A stretch of 20,617 nucleotides of DNA, taken from assembly GCA_023475715.1 (NCBI GenBank), contig JAMCVO010000007.1:1-20617 (forward strand), given 5' to 3'. Source of the DNA: Actinomycetota bacterium. Lineage in GTDB: Bacteria > Actinomycetota > Humimicrobiia > Humimicrobiales > Humimicrobiaceae. Under the pieces are notes generated by a model that was not told the origin of the DNA, ran no database searches, and worked only from the letters and a program-made list of their open reading frames with translations. The position numbers and the translations under genes are program-made. Shown piece by piece: positions 15,527 to 20,617 of this stretch. Each line of letters begins with the position of its first letter. Position 1 is the first letter of the stretch.

Positions 15527-15868
15527 ATGAACACTATAGATAAAATAGAAAGCAAGTACTTAAGAACTGATATCCCTGAATTCAAATCAGGAGATAAAGT
15601 AAAAGTAAATATTAAAATCAGTGAGGAGAATAAAGAGAGAATTCAATCTTTTGAAGGTATTGTCATAAAGACTCATGGTTATGGTATTAATAAGGCTTTT
15701 ACGGTTAGAAAAATTTCTTTTAATGTTGGTGTTGAGAGAACTTTTCTTACTAATTCACCGGTTATTCAATCGATAACAAAATTAAATTCCGGAATTGTCA
15801 GAAGATCAAAACTATATTACCTAAGGAAAAAAGTGGGTAAAAAAGCAAAAGTTGAATTCAAAAAATAA
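15527..15868 (+). CDS. rplS: 50S ribosomal protein L19
   Basis: Large-subunit protein L19, at the 30S-50S interface. MNTIDKIESKYLRTDIPEF, GDKVKVNIKISEENKERIQS, FEGIVIKTHG and SGIVRRSKLYYLRKKVGKKA are typical. Length is 113 residues. I chose ATG 15527 with GGAG (15517-15520) six bases upstream. An in-frame TTG at 15497 would add ten residues with no support. The preceding 118-base AT-rich gap after trmD could hold a separate promoter (for example TTTACA at 15466-15471), but no convincing -10 accompanies it. The 3' end overlaps lepB by 17 bases. Confidence 0.95.
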   Translation: MNTIDKIESKYLRTDIPEFKSGDKVKVNIKISEENKERIQSFEGIVIKTHGYGINKAFTVRKISFNVGVERTFLTNSPVIQSITKLNSGIVRRSKLYYLRKKVGKKAKVEFKK

Positions 15869-16388
15869 AAAAAATATATTTAGAGAATTCCTTGGTTATT
15901 TTATTGTTGCAATAATTGCCGCTGTTTTCTCAATAACTTTAAGAATATTTATTATAGAACCCTATATAGTACCTACTCCTTCAATGACTCCAACACTTCT
16001 TGTAGGTGATAAGGTCATCGTATACAAACTGGAATATAAACTAAAACCAGTCAGAAGAGGCGATATTGTAGCTTTTTACTCTCCGATTGAAAAAAAGAAT
16101 CTTGTTAAAAGAGTGATAGGGCTGAGCAATGAAGAAATTACTCTGACAAAAAGTGGAGACATTCTTATTAATGACAAAAAAATTTCAGAATCTTATTTGC
16201 CGGATAACATTTCACCGTCCTATGAAGATAAAAGCTACAAAATAAATAAAAATGAATTATTTGTAATGGGTGATAACAGAAACAATAGTGCAGACAGCAG
16301 AGTTTTTGGGCCCATATCGTTAGATAGAGTATTTGGTAAGATAGTTTTTATATACAGTCCCTTTTCCAGAATTGGTAAACCTGACTGA
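15852..16388 (+). CDS. lepB: Signal peptidase I
   Basis: Type I signal peptidase, a membrane-anchored serine protease that removes signal peptides from exported proteins. One transmembrane segment is visible at about residues 14-36. The catalytic pair is Ser44 (in PTPSMTPTLLVGDKV) and Lys86 (in NLVKRVIGL), with the C-terminal box GDNRNNSADSR near 140-150. The product is 178 residues, typical for Gram-positive enzymes. The only start that includes the membrane anchor is TTG 15852, overlapping rplS by 17 bases without a clear Shine-Dalgarno site, so translation may be coupled to rplS. The rplS-lepB-rnhB-yraN order is common in Actinobacteria and Firmicutes. Confidence 0.95.
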   Translation: MNSKNKKNIFREFLGYFIVAIIAAVFSITLRIFIIEPYIVPTPSMTPTLLVGDKVIVYKLEYKLKPVRRGDIVAFYSPIEKKNLVKRVIGLSNEEITLTKSGDILINDKKISESYLPDNISPSYEDKSYKINKNELFVMGDNRNNSADSRVFGPISLDRVFGKIVFIYSPFSRIGKPD

Positions 16389-16402
16389 AACTAATTATAA
16401 AA

Positions 16403-17026
16403 ATGGAATTAAGAGAAGTCAAAAGACTTATAAACCTTTGCCAATTTGAGGATGAACTTTATTCAAATGGTTTTTTAAATATTGCGGGCGTTGATGAAGT
16501 TGGGCGAGGCTGCCTTGCCGGTCCACTAGTTGCAGCAGCCGTAATCCTTCAAAGAGACAAAATATTCATAGATAAATTAAATGATTCAAAAAAAACAACC
16601 AAGCAAAGAAGAAACGCTATTTTCAGAAAAATAATAAAAAGTTGCTCGTGTTGGTCTGTGGCAAAAGTATCTCCTGAAGTAATTGATAAAATTTCACTGC
16701 AGAAAGCCAACATTTTAGTAATTAAAAAAGCAATAAAAAGTCTAAAAATTAAACCTGATATTATTCTTGTAGATGCTTTAAATCCAAACATGAGGTCATT
16801 GATTGTTCCAATTGTCAAAGGAGATGAACTAAGTGCCACTATTGCTGCAGCCTCAATAATTGCAAAGGTTATAAGGGACAGGCTCATGATAAAAATGTCC
16901 AGAGTTTACCCTGAGTATGGTTTTGAACTTCATAAGGGATACGGTACAAGAAAACACTTAAAAATGCTGCAAAAATATGGCCCTTCTAAAATCCACAGGA
17001 TGTCTTTTAAGGGAGTCTTAAATTAG
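16403..17026 (+). CDS. rnhB: Ribonuclease HII
   Basis: RNase HII cuts RNA in RNA-DNA hybrids and starts removal of single ribonucleotides from DNA. The catalytic acids are recognisable: D31 and E32 in GVDEVGRGCLAGP, D124 in ILVDALN, and D141 in KGDELSATIAAASIIAKV. The D124-D141 spacing of 17 matches T. maritima RNase HII. HKGYGTRKH near the C-terminus is also typical. Length is 207 residues. ATG 16403 lies 14 bases after lepB with no clear Shine-Dalgarno site. Confidence 0.96.
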   Translation: MELREVKRLINLCQFEDELYSNGFLNIAGVDEVGRGCLAGPLVAAAVILQRDKIFIDKLNDSKKTTKQRRNAIFRKIIKSCSCWSVAKVSPEVIDKISLQKANILVIKKAIKSLKIKPDIILVDALNPNMRSLIVPIVKGDELSATIAAASIIAKVIRDRLMIKMSRVYPEYGFELHKGYGTRKHLKMLQKYGPSKIHRMSFKGVLN

Positions 17027-17039
17027 GGGGCAGATAATT

Positions 17040-17471
17040 ATGCTATCCAAACAACAGTTAGGGAGCCTCGGCGAAGATATTTCTGAAATATTTTTAGTGA
17101 AAAAGGGCTACTCAATTTTAAAAAGAAATTACAGATGCAGGCTGGGCGAACTCGATTTAATAGCAAAAAATAAAAACAAGATAGTTTTTATTGAAGTCAA
17201 AACAAGAACTAATTTAAATTTCGGTTATCCGGAAGAATCTGTGAATAATGTTAAAGTTCTTAAATTGAAAAAACTTGCAATTTTTTTTGCAGCTTCTGAA
17301 AATATAAATAACTTTGATGTGCAGTTTGATGTTATTTCAATAAATCTTTCAGAAACCTGCTTTTTAAATGATATACGGAATATAAAAAATATAAGTAAAA
17401 TTTGCAGCAATATGAAACTTTCGGAAATAGAAAAGAATTTTAATCTCGTGCATATCCAAAATGCTTTTTAA
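17040..17471 (+). CDS. yraN: UPF0102 family YraN-like nuclease-fold protein
   Basis: A small protein of the UPF0102/YraN family with a predicted restriction-endonuclease-like fold. The conserved core is GSLGEDISEIFLVKKGYSIL, then NYRCRLGELDLIA and IVFIEVKTRTN, with E and D plus the ExK motif expected of the metal site. Family members are usually about 120 residues. This one is 143, with a C-terminal extension rich in Asn and Ile. A G-rich site (GGGGG near 17024-17028) precedes ATG 17040. It is the last gene before the structured repeat and probably ends the upstream operon. Its cellular role is not established; a DNA-repair or recombination link is inferred from the fold and from neighbouring rnhB, comM and dprA. 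Confidence 0.9.
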   Translation: MLSKQQLGSLGEDISEIFLVKKGYSILKRNYRCRLGELDLIAKNKNKIVFIEVKTRTNLNFGYPEESVNNVKVLKLKKLAIFFAASENINNFDVQFDVISINLSETCFLNDIRNIKNISKICSNMKLSEIEKNFNLVHIQNAF

Positions 17472-17483
17472 AAAATATATTTA

Positions 17484-17705
17484 TTTGTGGAAGCATCTAA
17501 AATTTCGTGATAGCAATAAAGGAAAATTTTAAGAGCCATGATGGGTATTTCAAAAACACGCAGGCTTTTCCCCGGCGAGTAAAAGCCAGCTCAGTTTCAG
17601 GCTTCGCTCTCCTCCCGGAGGAGGAACCATGCCCGCTTAAGCCTTCAAATGGTTTTCTCAATACCCATCCTGGCTTATCAATTTATTTTTTATCACGAAA
17701 TTTTT
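17484..17705 (+). repeat. Structured interspersed repeat, copy 1 (MITE-like / RNA-like)
   Basis: The palindromic body runs 17499-17704 (206 bp), bounded by perfect 14-bp inverted repeats (17499-17512 and 17691-17704, with arm AAAATTTCGTGATA). Nested inside are AGCCA-t-GATGGGTATT (17534-17549) against 17660-17675, a 15-of-16-bp stem; the hairpin GGCTTTT (17563-17569)/AAAAGCC (17581-17587); AGGCTT (17599-17604)/AAGCCT (17639-17644); and the apical CTCCTCC (17609-17615)/GGAGGAG (17617-17623). The core is GC-rich against an AT-rich host. A near-identical copy starts at 20466. Homology between copies begins about 15 bases before the palindrome, at TTTGT. It starts 12 bases after the yraN stop. No coding gene is supported in this gap. 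Confidence 0.88.
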
Positions 17706-17730
17706 AATACTAACTTATTAGTTTGCATAT

Positions 17731-17759
17731 TTGACTAATTATATAAATACATATATAAT
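17731..17759 (+). promoter_or_regulatory. Near-consensus sigma70 promoter for comM-dprA
   Basis: TTGACT (17731-17736), a 17-base spacer and TATAAT (17754-17759) match the housekeeping consensus at 11 of 12 positions. The comM ATG begins at 17766, 6 bases after the -10, where transcription would be expected to start. The mRNA is therefore predicted to be leaderless, and no Shine-Dalgarno site is present. The promoter lies between repeat copy 1 and comM, so comM-dprA forms its own transcription unit. Confidence 0.75.
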
Positions 17760-17765
17760 TGGCAC

Positions 17766-19301
17766 ATGTTTTTTGAATTAAACAGTTTTGCTCTCATAGG
17801 CATAGAAGCAATCACCATTTCCATAGAAGCGCATATTTCCAACGGTCTGCCATCTTTTGACATTGTCGGCCTGCCCGATAAATCAATAAATGAATCCAGG
17901 CAAAGGGTAAAAGCTGCAATCATTAATAGCGGTTATAATTTTCCCATGAAAAAAATAATTATAAATCTTTCTCCTGCAGATATAAAAAAAGAGGGAGCTC
18001 TATATGACTTGCCAATTGCAATTGCAATATTAAGTGTAAGCGACCAGATTAAAATTAAGAATAAGGATAAATGCTGTTTTATTGGCGAACTATCATTGGA
18101 TGGAAATTTAAATCCAGTAAGAGGAATAATTTCCATGACCGAAGAAGCTTCCAGAGTTGGAAAGAAATACTTTTTTATGCCTTATGGTAATGCAGAACAA
18201 GCCAGTCTTATAGAAAATATAAAAATTATACCATGCAGAAGCTTAAAAGATATTATCAGATTATATTTAAATAATGAAAATCTAAGCAATCAATATTTCT
18301 CAATAAGCAGAACAAAAATTGAAAATAAATATGACGATCTGGATTTTTGTGATATAAAAGGACAGTTAAGATCAAAAAGAGCTATTGAAATTGCTGCAAG
18401 CGGAATGCATAACTTGATGCTCATAGGCCCGCCTGGCGCAGGTAAAACAATGCTTTCAAAAAGGATTATTTCTATATTGCCAAAATTAAGTTTGAATGAA
18501 AGCATAGAAGTAACAAAAATTTACAGCCTGCACAAAAAAAATAATTCCAATCTTATAACACAGAGACCATTTAGAAATCCGCATCATACTATTACGCGCA
18601 TCAATCTTATCGGCGGTGGTATTATACCGCGCCCGGGTGAAATAAGCCTTGCTCATAGAGGAGTTTTGTTCCTGGATGAATTTTCGCTTTTTCCAAGAAC
18701 GCTAATAGAGGATTTAAGACAGCCACTGGAAAATAAAGATATCATTATTTCCAGAAATAACATTTCTTTTAAGTTTCCATGCAGTTTTATGCTTGTCGTC
18801 GCTACAAACCCATGCATGTGCGGATATTTGGGAGACGAAAGAAAAAAATGTAAATGCAGAACCGGTGAGATAAGAAAATATTGGAACAGCATATCCGGAC
18901 CAATAATGGATAGAATCGATATGAAAGTTGATGTTCCTCGTTTAGGGGATGACGATTTTATAAATGAAGGTTTTACTGAATCATCCAAGATCATTATAAA
19001 AAGAGTTGAAGAAAGCAGGGAAATACAAAAAGAGAGATATTCAAATAGTAATATTAATTATAATGCTGAAGTAAATGCCAGAATAATATATGGCTGGATT
19101 GATAAGAATAATGAATTGAAAAAATTAATTCCAGAGCTCACCAAAAAATATAATTTAAGCGCCAGAGCACTGGCAAGTTTAATAAAAGTTTCAAGAACCA
19201 TAGCAGATATGGAGAAGTCAGGGAATATTAAATTATCTTATTTTATGGAAGCCTTGCAATATAGGATCAATTCTGGTCTCGAAGATATCATTAACAGTTA
19301 A
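17766..19301 (+). CDS. comM: ComM / YifB family Mg-chelatase-like AAA+ ATPase
   Basis: ComM (YifB) is an AAA+ helicase that promotes branch migration during integration of incoming DNA in natural transformation. The N-terminal ChlI/Lon-protease-like domain (about 1-165) has GLPSFDIVGLPDKSINESR and INLSPADIKKEGALYDLPIA. The AAA+ domain has Walker A GPPGAGKT (221-228), the NPHHT segment and Walker B VLFLDEF (300-306). A Cys cluster (C350, C352, C362, C364) precedes SGPIMDRIDMKVDVP, followed by the C-terminal Mg-chelatase domain. Length is 511 residues, normal. ATG 17766 is at the predicted transcription start of a strong promoter. dprA follows after 12 bases. Confidence 0.95.
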   Translation: MFFELNSFALIGIEAITISIEAHISNGLPSFDIVGLPDKSINESRQRVKAAIINSGYNFPMKKIIINLSPADIKKEGALYDLPIAIAILSVSDQIKIKNKDKCCFIGELSLDGNLNPVRGIISMTEEASRVGKKYFFMPYGNAEQASLIENIKIIPCRSLKDIIRLYLNNENLSNQYFSISRTKIENKYDDLDFCDIKGQLRSKRAIEIAASGMHNLMLIGPPGAGKTMLSKRIISILPKLSLNESIEVTKIYSLHKKNNSNLITQRPFRNPHHTITRINLIGGGIIPRPGEISLAHRGVLFLDEFSLFPRTLIEDLRQPLENKDIIISRNNISFKFPCSFMLVVATNPCMCGYLGDERKKCKCRTGEIRKYWNSISGPIMDRIDMKVDVPRLGDDDFINEGFTESSKIIIKRVEESREIQKERYSNSNINYNAEVNARIIYGWIDKNNELKKLIPELTKKYNLSARALASLIKVSRTIADMEKSGNIKLSYFMEALQYRINSGLEDIINS

Positions 19302-19313
19302 GCAAAATATGAT

Positions 19314-20456
19314 ATGCATAATAAAGATAATAAAGATAAACTTGACAGGATAAGTAAAGAAATTTTATATCTAACCACTGCTTTTAATATTAAGCAATCG
19401 GAAATTATCGAAGCTTATAAAAAAAATGACTTTAATATTACCAGAACATTAAATTCAGAAACTTTTAAAAATAAAAATATCCAAATGCAATTAGAAAATA
19501 ATAAAATTTCAGACTTTGATAATCTGATCGCTCATATAAAGAAAAATAATATTAATGTATTAAATATTTCAGAAAAAATTTATCCCAAACTTTTGAAAGA
19601 AATTTATTATCCTCCGCCTGTATTATTTTACAAAGGTAACCAAATATTAAAATCTGATTATTTGCTTGCTGTAGTCGGCACAAGAAAATGTTCAATTTAT
19701 GGTAAAGATGTTGCAGGATATATCAGCAGACAGCTTTCAAAAATTGGTATAACGATAGTTAGCGGAATGGCATCAGGAATAGACTATTGGGCACAAAAGG
19801 CCGCTTTGGAAGAAAAGGGAGGCAGCATTGGTATCCTGGGATGCGGTATAGATATTATTTATCCACCTGAAAATAAAGATCTATATAACCAATTAATTGA
19901 CAAAGGTAGTTTATTAACGGAATTCCTTCCAGGGACACCACCTTTAAAATCAAATTTTCCTGCCAGAAACAGAATAATAAGTGGGATGTCTATGGGAGTA
20001 GTAGTAATTGAGGCTGGTATTAAAAGCGGAGCACTGATAACCGGTGAATTTGCTTTGAATCAAAATAGAGAAGTTTTTGCCATACCTGGCAGCATATTCA
20101 ATCCGGAAAGCCAGGGATGCCATAAATTGATAAAAAATGGCGCAAAGCTTGTTGAAAATATTGATGACATTCTTGAGGAAATAAATCAATATTATAAGAA
20201 TGATATTTCACAGTGTCTCCAAAAGGAAAATCTTGAAAATAATTTCACACAAAGAGAAAAAATAAATATTTTAGGAAAAACGTTAAATCAAAAACAAAAA
20301 CTTGTTTTTGATTGTTTAGGCTGCTTGCCAAAAAGTATAGAAAAAATAGTTTGTGAAACAAAATTTAATTTAAAGGAAGTACTTCAGATAATATCTGAGC
20401 TTGAGGTAAAAGAACTTATAAAAGAAAAAAAGTATAATGCCTTTGTCAGATTATAA
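19314..20456 (+). CDS. dprA: DNA processing protein DprA (Smf)
   Basis: DprA binds single-stranded DNA entering during transformation and loads RecA. The N-terminal helical region (about 1-100) ends in YPKLLKEIYYPPPVLFYKGN. The extended Rossmann fold (about 113-300) has VVGTRKCSIYG, SGMASGIDYWAQKAAL, GILGCGIDIIYPPEN, NFPARNRIISGMS, SGALITGEFAL and VFAIPGS. A C-terminal winged-helix domain covers about 310-380. Length is 380 residues. Two usual positions differ: the His of GID..AH is Gln, and the GTN..LI motif reads GCHKLI. ATG 19314 lies 12 bases after comM without a Shine-Dalgarno site. The pair shares the comM promoter and is followed 9 bases later by repeat copy 2. Confidence 0.95.
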   Translation: MHNKDNKDKLDRISKEILYLTTAFNIKQSEIIEAYKKNDFNITRTLNSETFKNKNIQMQLENNKISDFDNLIAHIKKNNINVLNISEKIYPKLLKEIYYPPPVLFYKGNQILKSDYLLAVVGTRKCSIYGKDVAGYISRQLSKIGITIVSGMASGIDYWAQKAALEEKGGSIGILGCGIDIIYPPENKDLYNQLIDKGSLLTEFLPGTPPLKSNFPARNRIISGMSMGVVVIEAGIKSGALITGEFALNQNREVFAIPGSIFNPESQGCHKLIKNGAKLVENIDDILEEINQYYKNDISQCLQKENLENNFTQREKINILGKTLNQKQKLVFDCLGCLPKSIEKIVCETKFNLKEVLQIISELEVKELIKEKKYNAFVRL

Positions 20457-20465
20457 TATTGAACT

Positions 20466-20617
20466 TTTGTAGAAGCATTTAAAAATTTCGTGATAGCAAT
20501 AAAGGAAAATTTTAAGAGCCATGATGGGTATTTCAAAAACACGCAGGCTTTTCCCCGGCGGGTAAAAGCCAGCTCAGTTTCAGGCTCAGCTCTCCTCCCG
20601 GGGGAGGAACCATGCCC
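20466..20617 (+). repeat. Structured interspersed repeat, copy 2 (cut by window end)
   Basis: Same element and orientation as at 17484. The left inverted-repeat arm AAAATTTCGTGATA is at 20482-20495. From there to 20617 only four substitutions separate the copies over 136 bases: one in the loop of the GGCTTTT hairpin, two adjacent just after the CAGGCT segment, and one in the apical GGAGGA stem. Copy 2 also has one extra A and two substitutions in the shared 5' flank. The right arm lies beyond the window. It starts 9 bases after the dprA stop. Confidence 0.88.

Noticed and set aside
17507..17707. A 66-codon + strand open frame inside the repeat
   Set aside because: It lies wholly within the palindromic repeat, has no ribosome site, and its content is explained by the repeat. 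I treat it as non-coding.
1..20617. CRISPR array, tRNA, rRNA, insertion sequence or defence operon
   Set aside because: No regularly spaced repeats, tRNA-like folds, rRNA segments or transposase-like frames were seen. The genes present are housekeeping or competence genes.

Overview
The window is AT-rich and gene-dense. Every gene that can be supported lies on the + strand. Gene order is that of a bacterial housekeeping superoperon: fakA (broken), rsmD, coaD, a coiled-coil gene, rpmF, an ADP-forming acyl-CoA synthetase, a BioD-like/DRTGG gene, plsX, acpP, rnc, smc, ftsY, ffh, rpsP, khpA, rimM, trmD, rplS, lepB, rnhB, yraN, comM (yifB) and dprA. The run rpsP-khpA-rimM-trmD-rplS-lepB-rnhB-yraN-comM-dprA, plus a single-chain ADP-forming acetyl-CoA synthetase, suggests an uncultured anaerobic bacterium, perhaps a deep actinobacterial-like lineage (OPB41/Humimicrobiia-type) or an Atribacterota/Aerophobetes-type lineage. 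This placement is inference from gene order and composition and is weak. GTG and TTG starts are common. Some genes have strong AGGAGG sites and others have none.

Layout. Positions 1-119 are not normal gene sequence. They are pieces of the downstream fakA gene rejoined in inverted and direct orientation, which looks like an amplification or assembly chimera at a contig end, and they replace the fakA N-terminus. Positions 1559-3184 hold rRNA methylation (rsmD), CoA synthesis (coaD) and a coiled-coil protein. Positions 3201-8070 hold rpmF, then a two-gene acetate/CoA module placed between rpmF and plsX, then plsX and acpP for phospholipid and fatty acid supply. Positions 8129-13429 hold rnc, an unusually short smc, ftsY and ffh (RNA processing, chromosome organisation, SRP targeting). 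Positions 13446-17471 hold ribosome and tRNA maturation genes, signal peptidase, RNase HII and YraN. Positions 17731-20456 hold comM and dprA, the DNA-uptake/recombination pair, with their own near-consensus promoter. Two same-orientation copies of a structured, GC-rich interspersed repeat lie directly after yraN and after dprA and so bracket comM-dprA. The window ends inside the second copy.

Most notable observations: (1) a 791-residue SMC with intact ATPase head halves but no recognisable hinge and about half-length arms; (2) the ~206-bp repeat with 14-bp perfect terminal inverted repeats and nested stems; (3) rsmD, which appears to start at a non-canonical ATA codon; (4) a comM promoter whose predicted transcription start falls on the ATG, implying a leaderless mRNA; (5) an 8-bp inverted repeat over the rimM start codon, recalling translational down-regulation of rimM in the E. 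coli trmD operon; (6) a chimeric left end.
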